Source: Erwinia pyri
GTDB taxonomy: Bacteria > Pseudomonadota > Gammaproteobacteria > Enterobacterales > Enterobacteriaceae
Assembly (NCBI RefSeq): GCF_030758455.1
Contig: NZ_CP132353.1
Coordinates: 2,232,001 to 2,296,000, forward strand
Direction of reading: 5' to 3'
DNA: 64,000 nucleotides
Shown here piece after piece: positions 45,441 through 56,212 of this stretch. Position numbers and translations under genes: made by a program. The notes beneath the pieces are model-generated. The model was not told the DNA's origin. It saw only the letters and a list, made by a program, of their open reading frames with translations, and did not search any database. The first letter of the stretch is position 1, and each line of letters begins with the position of its first letter.

Positions 45441-46055
45441 TCAAAGGTCGTTGGCGGCTATGATGCGGCTGAGTTCCGCACGTTGGCGGACGTTATCCGC
45501 CATAGCGGCAATCTTTGGCGTATGTTGCTGAAACCAGGCCTTCCGGGGACGCCAGCAGACGATCACCGGAAGATAAGCATCTAACAGGCTGATGCGGTCG
45601 CCAAACCAGTAAGGTCCCTCTCCCGCCTGAGATTCAAGCCAGAGATAGAGCGACTCCCGATAACGGTCGGTGCTCTGCGCTAACTCTGCTGGCGCCTGCT
45701 TTACCCAGCGCTCAGGATAGTCGCCATAGGTGAGCGTCGCATAGACATTGGCAACCATCCAGACCAGCAGCCGATAAAATTCCTGCCGCTGCGGAGTGCC
45801 AGGGAGAGGAGCGAGCTGCGGGTTTTCATCGAGAAGGGTTAATGCGATAGCGGCGCTCTCTGTGAGCACGGTGCCATCTTCTCTCAGGAGGGTGGGAACC
45901 TGACAAAGTGGATTGATTTTTTTCAGTATTTCTCGTGACGGGCCTGGCTGGTCAAAACCTTCAACGTTGACGAACTGATAAGATTCACCAGACAGAGCGA
46001 ACATGATTTCTACAATAGCCGAACCCCAGCCCGGCGCGCCATAGAGCTTTTGCAT
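45441..46055 (-). CDS. Glutathione S-transferase family protein
   Basis: A 204-residue cytosolic GST. The thioredoxin-like N-terminal domain (1-80) has NPLCQVPTLLREDGTVLTESAAIAL-type glutathione-binding elements, with the core QVPTLL and TESAAI; the helical C-terminal domain (88-200) includes the GDRISLLDAYL N-capping box. It has a strong AGGAGGAAC ribosome site and follows the dehydrogenase gene by 50 bases, so the two are probably cotranscribed. Its role in detoxification is assumed from family; no substrate is known. Confidence 0.86.
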   Translation of the reverse strand: MQKLYGAPGWGSAIVEIMFALSGESYQFVNVEGFDQPGPSREILKKINPLCQVPTLLREDGTVLTESAAIALTLLDENPQLAPLPGTPQRQEFYRLLVWMVANVYATLTYGDYPERWVKQAPAELAQSTDRYRESLYLWLESQAGEGPYWFGDRISLLDAYLPVIVCWRPRKAWFQQHTPKIAAMADNVRQRAELSRIIAANDL

Positions 46056-46105
46056 AGTTCCTCCTGAGGGAAAGGCCGGTCACTGACCGGCTATGTTTGC
46101 TTTGC

Positions 46106-46972
46106 TTACTTTTCACTCAGGTAACGATAGACCACAGAGAGATCTTTTTCGCCATATCCAGCATCAACCGCTTCCTGCCAGACATCAGAGATCAGATTCA
46201 GGCCGGGCAGTTCGCTTTTTTTAGCCGCCTCCAGCGCCAGGTTGACATCTTTCAACGCCCAGGTGAGATGCATTTGCGGGTCATATGTGCCCTCTTTAAT
46301 CATCTCCAGCTTACCTTTTACATAGGGAACTGCCAGCGGTCCGCCCTCCAGTACTGACCAGAGATCGTCAGGGCTGAAACCAAATTCTTTAGCCATCTGC
46401 GTGCTTTCTGACAGGCCCTGAACCATAGAGATCAGCCAGGCGTTGACCACCAGTTTCATCCTGGAAGCTTTACCCGCTTCTCCCAGCCATTTGGTTCCTT
46501 TTGCAATAGCAGCAAAGACGGTTTCCGCATCAGCAGCACGCTCACGATCGCCACTGGCGAGGATCACAATCTGAGCATTTTCAGCAGGGGTTTTGGTGCC
46601 TGACACCGGTGCATCGAGGAACACGACATCGGGGCGGTGCTGCTGAAAAGAAGCGATCAATTTCTCTGTTGCTTCCACGCCGATGGTGCCCATCTGCACC
46701 ACAATCGCGCCCTGTTTCAAAGCGCTTTGCGCTTCAGCCAACACCGTTTCGGTGGTTTCACCGTTTGCCAGCATCGCTATCACTACATCAGCCTGGCTGA
46801 CCGCTTCTTCAGGGCTGTCGGCCAGCTTCAAACCGGCGCTTATTAAGTCCTTACCACGGGATTTGGTGCGGTTCCAGCCAGAGGTTGTAAAGCCATTTTT
46901 TACTAAATTAGCAGCAAAGGCATGGCCCATTGCGCCTAATCCCAATACAGCAACAGAGGGACGTTGAGTCAT
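46106..46972 (-). CDS. NAD(P)-dependent beta-hydroxyacid dehydrogenase-like oxidoreductase
   Basis: A 288-residue protein of the 3-hydroxyisobutyrate dehydrogenase / imine-reductase group. The Rossmann motif GLGAMG is at 11-16, the substrate-binding DAPVSGTKTPAENA lies at about 120, and Lys168 in ASRMKLVVNAWL is the catalytic lysine; the helical C-terminal domain follows. Members reduce semialdehydes, glyoxylate or imines. The downstream GST gene suggests a detoxification pair. The substrate is not identifiable. Confidence 0.84.
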   Translation of the reverse strand: MTQRPSVAVLGLGAMGHAFAANLVKNGFTTSGWNRTKSRGKDLISAGLKLADSPEEAVSQADVVIAMLANGETTETVLAEAQSALKQGAIVVQMGTIGVEATEKLIASFQQHRPDVVFLDAPVSGTKTPAENAQIVILASGDRERAADAETVFAAIAKGTKWLGEAGKASRMKLVVNAWLISMVQGLSESTQMAKEFGFSPDDLWSVLEGGPLAVPYVKGKLEMIKEGTYDPQMHLTWALKDVNLALEAAKKSELPGLNLISDVWQEAVDAGYGEKDLSVVYRYLSEK

Positions 46973-47128
46973 CTGATGTCATCCTTATGGTTAGCTAAAA
47001 GGGGCTGCTTTTCAGCAGTCTGAACCCTTCCAGGGTAGCGCAATATACTCAGCAACAGTTAACTGCAGCCGTGAAAAACTGCAGTGAATTGGTAAGAGGT
47101 TATGAATTCGTCACTAAGGCTTAAAGAA

Positions 47129-48016
47129 TCAGCTCTCCGGTTTTAATGGTTCAGCGGAGACGTCAGCGCCGGTGATCTGGCTTAAAGCCTGGGCGCTGTT
47201 TTCATCCTCAGGAATATAAACCAGCAGCCTTTCGCCATTTCTTGGTGCGGAGAACCAGTTGTTCTGCCGCAGGGTTAATGCGCCTGCCTCAGGATGGAAA
47301 AAGCGTTTAACCTGATTTTCAAATTCACGAATTTCATACCGCTGCCAAATCTCACGAAACTCTTCAGAGCAGGAGAGCAGCCGATCAACCATGGTTTTCC
47401 AGTGAGGATCTTCAAGGTTATCGCCCATTTGCGCCCGGAACCTGCCCACCATATGCGGCATCACGCTCTCCCAGTCCAGCATGGAGTCCCGCCAGCCCTG
47501 GTGGGTAAACGCCAGCAGAATACAGTTACGATCTTCCACAGGGATAGCCTGTAAATCGACGTTGATCAGCTTCTGCCAGGCGGCATTGTAGCCAAGAATA
47601 TCAAAGCGGGCGGATTGTATGACGGCGGGCAACGGGTATAACGCATCCAGCATAATCTGTCCCTGCGCGGAGATTCTGGCGCACACTTTCGCCGCTGCCT
47701 GTACCGGATACTGATGACCTGCCAGCGAAAAAAGATGACGGGACTCCGCTTCGTTACACTGTAACGCAAGCGCAATTGCCGTCAGGGTTTTAGTGGAAGC
47801 TTTAATCTCTCTGCCCTGCTCCAGCCATGTATACCAGGTGACCCCCACCTCTGCCATCTGAGCCACCTCCTCACGGCGCAAACCGGGCGTACGGCGGTTG
47901 CGCATGCGCGGCAGACCCAGGCGGTCGGGATCAAGACTCTCACGTCTGCGGCGTAAAAACGCGCCCAGTAGCAGACGATTATTCTCTTTGACGGGAACAG
48001 GAAGAATTTCAGGCAT
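47129..48016 (-). CDS. XRE-family regulator with MmyB-like ligand domain
   Basis: A 295-residue regulator. An XRE helix-turn-helix (about 30-85) with TPGLRREEVAQMAEVGVTWYTWLEQGR is followed by an MmyB-like PAS-fold sensor domain (about 105-265), which in relatives may bind fatty acids. The start at 48016 has GGAG upstream; an in-frame ATG at 48046 is less likely. It is divergent from the DHA2 transporter gene 98 bases away and is its most likely regulator; such regulators often control one neighbouring oxidoreductase or transporter. Confidence 0.85.
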   Translation of the reverse strand: MPEILPVPVKENNRLLLGAFLRRRRESLDPDRLGLPRMRNRRTPGLRREEVAQMAEVGVTWYTWLEQGREIKASTKTLTAIALALQCNEAESRHLFSLAGHQYPVQAAAKVCARISAQGQIMLDALYPLPAVIQSARFDILGYNAAWQKLINVDLQAIPVEDRNCILLAFTHQGWRDSMLDWESVMPHMVGRFRAQMGDNLEDPHWKTMVDRLLSCSEEFREIWQRYEIREFENQVKRFFHPEAGALTLRQNNWFSAPRNGERLLVYIPEDENSAQALSQITGADVSAEPLKPES

Positions 48017-48114
48017 AACAGGGGCTCCGGACCAGACAGGTAGCATTTATACTATGATAAGTAAGCACTGGTACCCGTTTTAATAATCATTGATGCTATG
48101 CCTCATTCTCTCTT

Positions 48115-49554
48115 ATGACAAGGCGTCACCTGATGAAAAACGGTGCCAATGTTCCATCCCTGGGTAGCGGTGGCCTGCTGGTTTTACTGGCAGGACAGCT
48201 GCTGCCAATGATCGATTTTTCCATTGTGAATGTGGCGCTGGATGCGATCTCCACGGCGCTGCACGCCTCGCCCATCCAGCTTGAACTTATTGTGGCAGTG
48301 TATGGCATAGCCTTTGCCGTCAGCCTGGCGATGGGTGGCCGGTTGGGTGACAACTATGGTCGCCGCCGGGTATTCACGCTGGGCGTGGTTCTGTTCGGTG
48401 TGGCCTCTCTGCTGTGCGGCGTCGCCGGTTCAGTCTGGCTGCTGCTTGTTGCGAGAGGATTGCAGGGGATAGGTGCTGCGCTTGTGGTGCCGCAAATTCT
48501 CGCCACGCTGCACGTTTGCCTGCATGGCCGACCGCATGCCAGAGCAATAGGCCTCTATGGCGGCATTGGCGGACTGGCGTTTATTATTGGTCAGGTGCTG
48601 GGCGGTTTCCTGATCGCCGCCAACCTCGGTGGCTATGGCTGGCGCAGCGTTTTCCTGATTAATATCCCTCTTTGCATAATGATTGTACTGCTGGCGGCAA
48701 AAACTATTCCGGAAACAAAAAAGGCAGAAAAGGTCTCTGTTGATCTCTCAGGGACCCTGTTGCTGGCCAGCGCCATTGGCTGCCTACTGCTGGCGCTGGC
48801 GCTGGGGCCGCTGCTGCACTGGTCATGGCCCTGTATCGTATTGCTTGTCGCTTTCCCACTGCTGCTTAAACAGCTATGGCGGATTGAGGTCAAACTTGAG
48901 CAGCAGCAAGGCGCCCCGCTGCTGCCACCAGGCCTGATGCGGTTAAACGGCGTCCGCTTTGGCCTCTCCATCGCCGTACTGTTTTTCTCCTGCTGGAGCG
49001 GATTTATGTTTGCGGTTGCGTTGACGCTGCAATCCGGTCTTGGCATGACGCCATTCCAGTCCGGTAACGCTTTTATTGCCCTGGGCGTGGCCTATTTCAT
49101 CGGCTCGCTTTTTTCAACGCGCGTGGTGGAAAAGTTGGGCAGGCTGGCAACGCTGTTAACCGGCTGTGGGATCCAGATGACCGGACTTCTGGTGTTAATG
49201 TTCACCTTTAATAATAGCTGGCCGGACGTAGGTATCCTTGCGCTGATCCCCGCTACGGCACTGACCGGATTTGGGCAATCTTTTATCGTCAGCTGTTTTT
49301 ATCGTATCGGGCTTGCCGATGTGCCCAAAGATCATGCGGGAGCCGGCAGCGCGATGCTTTCAACCGTACAGCAGGCGGCCTTTGGTCTTGGGCCAATGCT
49401 GCTGGGCTCGGTCTACAGCCAGGTGTTGCAACAGCATGGAAGTTATAAAGAGGCCATATTAATTACCCTGGCCGCAGAGTGGATGCTGATGTTATTGCTG
49501 GTCGTCAGATCGGTAATGACGCGTAAACGTCTGGCCGTTCAACCCGGCTGTTAA
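48115..49554 (+). CDS. DHA2-family MFS efflux transporter
   Basis: A 479-residue inner-membrane transporter with about 14 helices. Motif D1 appears as DFSIVNVALDAIS, motif A as GGRLGDNYGRRRVF, and motif C as the GGLAFIIGQVLGGF segment. The start is at 48115, or alternatively at 48133, which has AAGG ten bases before it. It faces the XRE-MmyB gene, its presumed regulator. It is a distant relative of the pump at 3452. A textbook terminator follows. The substrate is unknown. Confidence 0.86.
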   Translation: MTRRHLMKNGANVPSLGSGGLLVLLAGQLLPMIDFSIVNVALDAISTALHASPIQLELIVAVYGIAFAVSLAMGGRLGDNYGRRRVFTLGVVLFGVASLLCGVAGSVWLLLVARGLQGIGAALVVPQILATLHVCLHGRPHARAIGLYGGIGGLAFIIGQVLGGFLIAANLGGYGWRSVFLINIPLCIMIVLLAAKTIPETKKAEKVSVDLSGTLLLASAIGCLLLALALGPLLHWSWPCIVLLVAFPLLLKQLWRIEVKLEQQQGAPLLPPGLMRLNGVRFGLSIAVLFFSCWSGFMFAVALTLQSGLGMTPFQSGNAFIALGVAYFIGSLFSTRVVEKLGRLATLLTGCGIQMTGLLVLMFTFNNSWPDVGILALIPATALTGFGQSFIVSCFYRIGLADVPKDHAGAGSAMLSTVQQAAFGLGPMLLGSVYSQVLQQHGSYKEAILITLAAEWMLMLLLVVRSVMTRKRLAVQPGC

Positions 49555-49587
49555 CTGATCCTGTTTACTATTCGCTCATTTGATCTG

Positions 49588-49616
49588 CAGCGGCCTGTTC
49601 TGGCCGCTGTTTTTTT
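49588..49616 (+). terminator. Terminator of the DHA2 transporter gene
   Basis: CAGCGGCC/GGCCGCTG, an 8-bp stem with a 6-base loop, is followed by seven T residues. The rest of the gap up to 49935 holds no gene that I can support. Confidence 0.93.
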
Positions 49617-49935
49617 AGCGCGCCTGACGCAGGTCGTGCATAATGGCTGCCGTTAAGCATTTAACTTCCCGATTCCCTTATATTGCCTGGAACATTCATT
49701 AAAGCTGTCTATACTCATCAGCCGACAGGTTACCTTGTGAAAATGGGTTTATCTCAGCATAAATAACCGGTCAGGAAGCGGAAGAGGTGACGATAAACGA
49801 TCTGTTTGTTCTGATTTACAAAAAAGAGCATTTTTTCGATTTCTTCTGACAGCTAAATAAAACACACTATACGCTCTTTGATCTGGATTCCGCCCGCGGT
49901 GGAATTAACTTTCTACCAACAAGTCGTTAACTCCC

Positions 49936-51123
49936 ATGCAATCTATTAATACCGTTTCACGCAAAACGGCGTGGCTACGCGTTGTGATGTTAGCCATCGC
50001 TGCGTTTATATTTAACACCACTGAATTCGCTCCGGTAGGTCTGCTGTCAGACATAGCGGCAAGCTTCTCTATGCATACCGCCCAGGTTGGGCTGATGCTG
50101 ACTATTTATGCCTGGGTTGTGGCGCTGCTCTCGCTGCCCATGATGCTGCTAACGCGTCAGGTCGAGCGACGGTTCCTGCTGATTGCGATCTTCACGTTGT
50201 TTGTCGCCAGTCACGTACTGTCGACTTTTGCATGGAGTTTCAATATCCTGGTACTCTCCCGTATCGGTATTGCGCTCTCCCATGCCATTTTCTGGTCCAT
50301 TACGGCTTCACTGGCCATACGCGTTGCCCCTGCCGGTAAAAAAACACAGGCGTTGAGCATGCTCGCCACCGGCACCGCGCTGGCTATGGTGCTGGGTTTA
50401 CCGATTGGGCGCCTGATTGGCCAGTATCTGGGCTGGAGAATAACCTTTGGCGTAATAGGCGGCGTGGCCCTGATCACCATGCTCTGTCTGGCGAAATTAC
50501 TGCCTAAGCTGCCAAGTGAACACACCGGCTCTTTAAAAAGCGTGCCGATGTTATTCAAGCGCCCTGCTTTGGTTTCGCTCTATTTACTGATTGCGATAGT
50601 GGTAACAGCCCATTATACCGCCTACAGCTATATTGAACCCTTTATTCAGAGCGTGGCGGCAATGGGCGGTAATTTTACTACCTTCCTGCTGCTGATATTT
50701 GGCGCTGCCGGAATTGTAGGCAGTGTGCTCTTCAGCACGCTGGGCAATAAATTCCCGGCAACGTTTTTGTTGGGTACCATCGCCTTAATTACGCTCTGTA
50801 TGCTCTCATTATATGTTGCCGTAACGCACAGCCTGGCTATTTCCACGCTCTGTATTATCTGGGGCATGTCGATGATGGTTATCGGCCTGGCCGTTCAGGT
50901 TCGCGTACTGGCGCTGGCACCTGACGCTACGGACGTAGCGATGTCGCTGCTTTCGGGAATTTATAACCTGGGTATTGGCGGCGGAGCGCTGCTGGGCAAT
51001 CAGGTGAGTTTACACCTGGGTATGCAGAATATAGGTTATGCCGGTGGCGCTATCGGCCTGCTCTCTTTTGTATGGTGTGCCTGGAGCATGCGTCGTTATC
51101 CTCAGCTGCGGATCAATGGGTAA
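49936..51123 (+). CDS. sotB: Sugar efflux transporter SotB (YdeA)
   Basis: A 395-residue MFS protein with 12 helices, matching E. coli SotB along its length: [20 protein letters not shown] at the start, [11 protein letters not shown], and [20 protein letters not shown] near the end. SotB exports arabinose and related sugars or IPTG and may relieve sugar stress. Whether its position beside the rhamnose locus is functional is unclear; the two are convergent and separated by a terminator. The ribosome binding site before 49936 is weak. Confidence 0.9.
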   Translation: MQSINTVSRKTAWLRVVMLAIAAFIFNTTEFAPVGLLSDIAASFSMHTAQVGLMLTIYAWVVALLSLPMMLLTRQVERRFLLIAIFTLFVASHVLSTFAWSFNILVLSRIGIALSHAIFWSITASLAIRVAPAGKKTQALSMLATGTALAMVLGLPIGRLIGQYLGWRITFGVIGGVALITMLCLAKLLPKLPSEHTGSLKSVPMLFKRPALVSLYLLIAIVVTAHYTAYSYIEPFIQSVAAMGGNFTTFLLLIFGAAGIVGSVLFSTLGNKFPATFLLGTIALITLCMLSLYVAVTHSLAISTLCIIWGMSMMVIGLAVQVRVLALAPDATDVAMSLLSGIYNLGIGGGALLGNQVSLHLGMQNIGYAGGAIGLLSFVWCAWSMRRYPQLRING

Positions 51124-51158
51124 GCAGACAGACAGATAAAGTTACGATAAATCAGATC

Positions 51159-51186
51159 AAAAGGGGCTAAGCAATTAGCCCCTTTT
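51159..51186. terminator. Bidirectional terminator between sotB and rhaM
   Basis: AAAAGGGGCTAA/TTAGCCCCTTTT is a perfect 12-bp stem with a 4-base loop and T-runs on both strands, placed between two convergent genes. Confidence 0.93.
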
Positions 51187-51193
51187 TTAATCT

Positions 51194-51508
51194 CTATTCC
51201 AGGTAAAATACGGGGAGCAGTTCAGCAGTGACCGGACTGCTATCGGGATTGGATGGCATCAGCGAACTCATCGACTGCCACCAGCGCTGACAAACCTCCG
51301 TTTGTGCCACCGCATTCCATTGCGCCTCTGACTCAATCTCCACCACGGCAAACAGTAAGTTACGCGGCGCATCCAGAAAAATAGAGTAATGATGCGCACC
51401 ATGTTCCTTCAGCGTCTGCGCCAGTTCCGGCCAGATGGGGTTATGCCGCTGCTGGTATTCCTGATGTTTGTCCGGATAAACCTGCATAACAAAAGCTTTA
51501 CGCAACAT
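51194..51508 (-). CDS. rhaM: L-rhamnose mutarotase RhaM
   Basis: A 104-residue dimeric ferredoxin-like enzyme that interconverts the alpha and beta anomers of L-rhamnose, speeding entry into Rha[21 protein letters not shown] contains the active-site His of the family, and NPIWPEL and CQRWWQSM are strongly conserved. It is the last gene of rhaBADM and overlaps the rhaD end by 11 bases. Confidence 0.93.
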   Translation of the reverse strand: MLRKAFVMQVYPDKHQEYQQRHNPIWPELAQTLKEHGAHHYSIFLDAPRNLLFAVVEIESEAQWNAVAQTEVCQRWWQSMSSLMPSNPDSSPVTAELLPVFYLE

Positions 51509-52340
51509 GGGGATGTTTTGCCTCCAGCGCAGCCTGCCACGGTTTCACCCCAAAGCGTTCGCCCAGGGCAATCAGCTCCTGCGTGGTGATGCTCTGCTTC
51601 ATGCCGCCCATTGAGAGAACTTTAACCACCACTTCAGATGACTTTTCAGCGGTATCGATCAGGCCAAACGTCTCGTCCAGCGTCGGCCCGGCGCCAAATA
51701 TGCCGTGGAAAGGCCACATCACCAGGCTGTGTGAGGCCATCTGTTCAGCGGTTTTTTCACCAATCCCGTCGGTGCCCGGCACCATCCACGGCACAATCCC
51801 CACGCCATCGGGGAAGACTACCAGACACTCTGTGCTCCCTTCCCACAGCAGGCGGGTAAAGGAGGCGGAATCAAGATCGACCACATAGCTCAGGGACATA
51901 AAATTGGTGGCATGGCAGTGCATGATCACACGGTCGGCACCCTGCGTCGCCTGCATACGCACGCTGTGAGACTGAAAATGTGAGGCCAGTTCAGAGGTAG
52001 GCAGCCCACCGTTGCTTAACCCCCAGTAGATGCTGTAAGCCCGTCCATCCTCACTAACCCGTAGCAGCACCAGACTGTCAGCAGGATCAAGCTGAACGTT
52101 ACGGAAAAACTTCCCTGAGCCTGTCACCAAAAACCAGCAGTTAGCGAGTGCCGGGGCCGGTTGGGTCAGCTCTACCGTGCGGGGTTGAAAGTAGAAGTCC
52201 TGGGCGAAAGGTTGTACCTCTTCATCCAGCAGGCGCAGGCTGACATTGCCACCGTTGCGCTCATCCCAGCCCTTTAACCACATATCACTAGTGGCTTTTA
52301 CCATTCCCTGCACAAACCAGGCATTCAGAATATTTTGCAT
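51498..52340 (-). CDS. rhaD: L-rhamnulose-1-phosphate aldolase RhaD
   Basis: A 280-residue class II (zinc) aldolase that splits L-rhamnulose 1-phosphate into dihydroxyacetone phosphate and L-lactaldehyde. Zinc ligands are in MHCHATN and WPFHGIFG; the catalytic Glu is in [23 protein letters not shown] forms the phosphate-binding loop region. The length is six residues above E. coli RhaD. It follows rhaA by nine bases. The lactaldehyde product is the substrate of AldA encoded at 58623. Confidence 0.94.
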   Translation of the reverse strand: MQNILNAWFVQGMVKATSDMWLKGWDERNGGNVSLRLLDEEVQPFAQDFYFQPRTVELTQPAPALANCWFLVTGSGKFFRNVQLDPADSLVLLRVSEDGRAYSIYWGLSNGGLPTSELASHFQSHSVRMQATQGADRVIMHCHATNFMSLSYVVDLDSASFTRLLWEGSTECLVVFPDGVGIVPWMVPGTDGIGEKTAEQMASHSLVMWPFHGIFGAGPTLDETFGLIDTAEKSSEVVVKVLSMGGMKQSITTQELIALGERFGVKPWQAALEAKHPHVA

Positions 52341-52349
52341 GTTACGTCC

Positions 52350-53606
52350 TTAACGTTTGCTGAGAACTTGTTGTTCATAATGACGGACATCGCCTAACCA
52401 GCCGGCTCCGGCCGGGACATCGTGACGCAGGCAGTAGGCTTCCCATACGGCCTGCCACGGCAGAGATTTCTGCTCTTCAAGCAGCGCCAGACGAGTGGTG
52501 TAGTCCCCTTCCAGCTCCAGCTTTTTCAACTGATCTACCGGTTCCAGCAGGGCGCGCAGTAGCGCCTTTTTCGCATTACGGGTGCCAATCACCCAGGCGG
52601 CGATACGGTTGATAGAGGCGTCAAAGAAGTCCAGACCAATATGCACCTTGTCAAAAAGCTTCTGACGAACGATTTCGTTGGCGATCGCCTGTGTTTCATC
52701 GTCCAGTATCACGACGTGATCGCTGTCCCAGCGAACCGGCCGGCTGACATGCAGCAGCAGTCGCGGGACGTAGAGCATCGCCGTGGAGATTTTGTCGGAA
52801 ATCACTTCAGTTGGATGGAAATGCCCGGCATCCAGGGTCAGTGCAGTCTGGCGGCTGCTGGCGTAGCCCAGGCAAAACTCATTAGAGCCCACGGTATAGC
52901 TCTCTGCGCCGATGCCGAAGAGTTTGCTTTCCACTGCATCAATATGGTGGGCGGGGTTAAGCTTCTCCTGGATGATCTCATCCAGTGAGTTCATCAGACG
53001 CTGGCGTGGGCCGAAGCGATCAACGGTCTGATCTTTCATGCCATCCGGCACCCAGATATTCATGATTGATGGAGTACCGAGCGCTTCACCAAACGACGCG
53101 GAGATTTTGCGGCTCGCTTTACAGTGCTCAATCCAGAACTGGCGGATTTCCGGATTTGCATGGGCAAGGGTGAAACCATCCTCACTCAGCGGATGAGAGA
53201 AACAGGTAGGATTGAAATCCAGCCCCAACCCACTCTTTTTTGCCCACTCAACCCACTGGCTGAAGTGTGCCGGCTTGATCTCTGTCCGCTCAACGGGGAC
53301 GTCGCTTTCCAGATAGATTGCGTGCAGGTTAAGGCGCTTCGGCCCGGGGATCAGCGCCATAGCCTGATCCAGATCGGCCCGCAGTTCTGCAGCCGTCCTC
53401 GCCTTTCCCGGGTAATTACCGGTGGCCTGAATACCCCCGGTCAGCGCACCCTGTGGGTTCTCAAATCCTTTAACATCATCCCCCTGCCAGCAGTGCATGG
53501 AAATGGGCAGCTTATCCAACTGCGCCATCGCAGCGTTGACGTCAATACCGATATCAGCAAAGCGCTGCTTAGCCAGCTCAAACGCCTGTTCGATTGCTCG
53601 GGTCAT
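52350..53606 (-). CDS. rhaA: L-rhamnose isomerase RhaA
   Basis: A 418-residue TIM-barrel enzyme converting L-rhamnose to L-rhamnulose with two metal ions. Conserved blocks include [45 protein letters not shown] and [14 protein letters not shown], which supply most metal ligands. I set the start at 53606: AAGGAG is eight bases upstream, and the ATG then overlaps the rhaB stop by four bases (ATGA), whereas an ATG six bases earlier would be too close to the ribosome site. Confidence 0.95.
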   Translation of the reverse strand: MTRAIEQAFELAKQRFADIGIDVNAAMAQLDKLPISMHCWQGDDVKGFENPQGALTGGIQATGNYPGKARTAAELRADLDQAMALIPGPKRLNLHAIYLESDVPVERTEIKPAHFSQWVEWAKKSGLGLDFNPTCFSHPLSEDGFTLAHANPEIRQFWIEHCKASRKISASFGEALGTPSIMNIWVPDGMKDQTVDRFGPRQRLMNSLDEIIQEKLNPAHHIDAVESKLFGIGAESYTVGSNEFCLGYASSRQTALTLDAGHFHPTEVISDKISTAMLYVPRLLLHVSRPVRWDSDHVVILDDETQAIANEIVRQKLFDKVHIGLDFFDASINRIAAWVIGTRNAKKALLRALLEPVDQLKKLELEGDYTTRLALLEEQKSLPWQAVWEAYCLRHDVPAGAGWLGDVRHYEQQVLSKR

Positions 53607-55075
53607 ATACATAGCTCCTTAGCCTGGTGTGTCAGTGACTGAAAGCGCGGCCAATTGCGGCGGTACGCGTCACTGGCGTGAGGGGTATAGGTTTTTAAAG
53701 CGAAATTCTGTTTAATCAGCTGCCTGAAGTGCGCCACATCCCGAACCTCCCCGCTGGCTATCAGCTGGCTGCCAATATTACCCAGCGTGGAAGCCTCTAC
53801 GGGACCCGCAATGACCGGAATACCGCAGGCATCAGCACAAAGCTGATTGAGTAAAGGGTTTTGGCAACCGCCGCCGACGATGTGCAGCCAGCTAAACGCC
53901 GCTCCACGCAGATCCTGTAACTCATGCAGGACCTGGCGATAAAAGAGCGCAAGGCTGTCAAATATGCAGCGGGCGAGCGCGGCAGGCGTTGAGGGTGCAG
54001 GCATTCCCTGCCCGACGCAGGCATCCTGGATCTCCCGCACCATATTGACCGGATTGATAAAACGCTCATCGTTAGGGTTGATCAGCGACCGACAGGCGGG
54101 CTGCTTTTCCGCCTCATCCACCAGCCCACATAAATCCTCTATGGAGAGCTCTTTGCAAACCCGCTGCAGCAGCCAGAGCCCCATGATATTTTTCAGTACG
54201 CGATAGCGCCCCTCAGCCCCGCCCTCATTGGTAATATTCAGCGCCAGCGCGGCGTCATTAGCAAAGGGTTCAGCACTTTCAAAGCCCATCAGTGACCAGG
54301 TTCCGGAGCTGAGCCAGGCAGCATTGGTTCCGGCTACCGGCGCAGCGAGCACGGCGCTTGCCGTATCATGGGTGGCAACGGCAATAACCGGTACCGCGTA
54401 ACCTTTAGCGGTTATCCATTCCCCCACGCGATGACCCGGTTGCGTGGGATGACCAAACCAGCTTGCCTTTGCACCCGCCCACGCCAGCAGCGTTTCATCC
54501 CACTCCCCGCTGCGTATGTCCAGCAGCTGCGTGGTGGTTGCGTTGGTGTATTCCCAGTTCAGCTTGCCGGTCAGGCGGTAATGGAAGTAATCAGGGATCA
54601 ACAGCGCATGCCCGACGTCAGCCAGCCAGTCGGGTTCTGCCTGCGTCATCGCGCGCAGCTGATAGAGCGTATTGAACGGCAGAAACTGAATCCCCGTGCG
54701 CTGATAGATGGACTCACGAGAGAGTTGCGCGCAGGCCTGCTGCATGATTCCCTGCGTGCGACCATCCCGATAGGCGACGGGCAAACCTAACCGGTTTCCC
54801 TGCTTGTCCAGCAGGACGTAATCTACGCCCCAGGTATCAATGCCGATGCTGTCCGGCACAACACCCTGTTCATCCAGCTTATTAAGCGAACTGAGAATAA
54901 AGTGTTCCAGCGCGTCTAAATCCCAGCACTGACGATCCCCGACGGTGATGAGTTGATTCACGCAGCGGGCAATCTCTTCCAGCTCCAGAGTGCCCCTATC
55001 ACTGTTAAAACGTGCCAGCATTACGCGGCCGCTGGATGCTCCCAGGTCGATGGCTACACAATTTCGCATGCTCAT
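53603..55075 (-). CDS. rhaB: L-rhamnulose kinase RhaB
   Basis: A 490-residue FGGY-family kinase that phosphorylates L-rhamnulose at O-1 with ATP. The N-terminal [11 protein letters not shown] and [14 protein letters not shown] loops, the catalytic-base region [10 protein letters not shown], and the C-terminal ATP-binding [13 protein letters not shown] are all present. It is the first gene of rhaBADM; promoter elements, including a CRP site, lie in the gap to rhaS. An alternative ATG at 55069 would shorten it by two residues. Confidence 0.95.
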   Translation of the reverse strand: MSMRNCVAIDLGASSGRVMLARFNSDRGTLELEEIARCVNQLITVGDRQCWDLDALEHFILSSLNKLDEQGVVPDSIGIDTWGVDYVLLDKQGNRLGLPVAYRDGRTQGIMQQACAQLSRESIYQRTGIQFLPFNTLYQLRAMTQAEPDWLADVGHALLIPDYFHYRLTGKLNWEYTNATTTQLLDIRSGEWDETLLAWAGAKASWFGHPTQPGHRVGEWITAKGYAVPVIAVATHDTASAVLAAPVAGTNAAWLSSGTWSLMGFESAEPFANDAALALNITNEGGAEGRYRVLKNIMGLWLLQRVCKELSIEDLCGLVDEAEKQPACRSLINPNDERFINPVNMVREIQDACVGQGMPAPSTPAALARCIFDSLALFYRQVLHELQDLRGAAFSWLHIVGGGCQNPLLNQLCADACGIPVIAGPVEASTLGNIGSQLIASGEVRDVAHFRQLIKQNFALKTYTPHASDAYRRNWPRFQSLTHQAKELCI

Positions 55076-55376
55076 AGCATTGGCTTCCTGTCAGTTCGAT
55101 AGCCACAGTCTAAGAGTCTGAGGATCCTGCACCTTCCCCTAACTGCCAGCCGCCGTGCAGGCCTGGCAACAAGGCAAAGATGAACGTGAATCAGCTCACA
55201 AAATCGGTTATCGCTCCTGCCTGGTCCTGATGTGATACGCCGCGCAATTCTGCTATTCGCTCCCCCTGATCTTAAAAAATGAGCCCGATTGCCGCAAAAT
55301 AGGGTCAGAAATTCAAGGTGCGGCCACCTCATCCGGCAGTAGACTCCGTCGACACCTGGCAATGAGGAGAGAGATC
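55076..55376. other. rhaB-rhaS divergent promoter region
   Basis: About 300 bases lie between the divergent rhaBADM and rhaSR units. The CRP site at 55185-55200 is clear. In E. coli this interval also holds RhaS and RhaR sites; I could not locate their half-sites with confidence. One GCAAAATA element at about 55303 recurs upstream of rhaT. Confidence 0.75.
55185..55200. promoter_or_regulatory. CRP-cAMP binding site
   Basis: CGTGA-N6-TCACA differs from the CRP consensus TGTGA-N6-TCACA at one position. It lies about 110 bases from the rhaB start and 177 from the rhaS start, fitting glucose repression of both units. Confidence 0.78.
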
Positions 55377-56204
55377 ATGACCGTTTTACACAGTTTCGAT
55401 TTTTTCCCCAGCGGCGGAAGGCCGATAGCCATTGAGCCTCGCGCGCCTCAGGGGGCTTTCCCGGAACATCACCATGAAGATTTTCATGAAATTGTGATTG
55501 TTGAACAGGGAGCAGGCGTTCATATCTTTAATGGTGAGCCAAGGCCGCTTTGTGGCGGATGCGTCTGCTTTGTCCGCGATCATGATCGCCATATGTATGA
55601 GAATACCGAGGGGCTGATCCTGACTAATGTGCTCTATCGGGGGCCGGAGGCCTTTCGGTTTGTCACCGGTTTTCAGCATCTGCTGCCACAGGAGCGTGAA
55701 GGCAGTTACTCTTCTCACTGGCGCGTGGGCAGTAAAGTGCTGTGGCAGGCCAAAAAGCTGATTGATGAGATTCAGCTTCCTGCCGACAGCGCCTGCCTTG
55801 AAAGCCAGGCAGAACAGGAAATGCGCTTTATGCAGCTGCTGGTGCTGCTGCGCCGTGGATGCAGCGAGCTGCCTGCAGACGATCAGGATGGGCGGATGCG
55901 TGGGTTACTGAACTGGCTTTCGGAACATTTCAATGAAGAAATCGACTGGGAAGCGCTGGCAACCCGGTTTTCATTGTCCCTTCGTACGCTACACCGCCAG
56001 TTGAAACAGCAAACCGGGAGCACGCCGCAACGTTATCTCAACCGGTTACGCCTGCTACAGGCGCGCCATCTGCTGCGACACAGCGAGATGCGCATAACCG
56101 ATATCGCTTTCCAGTGCGGTTTTGGTGACAGCAATCACTTTTCCACACTCTTTAAGCGTGAGTTTGGCACCTCCCCGCGTACCATCAGGCAAAATGACCT
56201 GTGA
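55377..56204 (+). CDS. rhaS: AraC-family activator RhaS
   Basis: A 275-residue L-rhamnose-responsive activator of rhaBAD and rhaT. The cupin-type sensor domain (about 1-160) has [20 protein letters not shown], and the C-terminal AraC domain (about 175-272) has [20 protein letters not shown] and [21 protein letters not shown] chose the ATG at 55377 ([14 protein letters not shown], as in E. coli) with GAGGAGAGAG upstream, rather than the in-frame ATG at 55362, which itself overlaps the ribosome site. rhaR follows after eight bases. Confidence 0.93.
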   Translation: MTVLHSFDFFPSGGRPIAIEPRAPQGAFPEHHHEDFHEIVIVEQGAGVHIFNGEPRPLCGGCVCFVRDHDRHMYENTEGLILTNVLYRGPEAFRFVTGFQHLLPQEREGSYSSHWRVGSKVLWQAKKLIDEIQLPADSACLESQAEQEMRFMQLLVLLRRGCSELPADDQDGRMRGLLNWLSEHFNEEIDWEALATRFSLSLRTLHRQLKQQTGSTPQRYLNRLRLLQARHLLRHSEMRITDIAFQCGFGDSNHFSTLFKREFGTSPRTIRQNDL

Positions 56205-56212
56205 GGTGAATC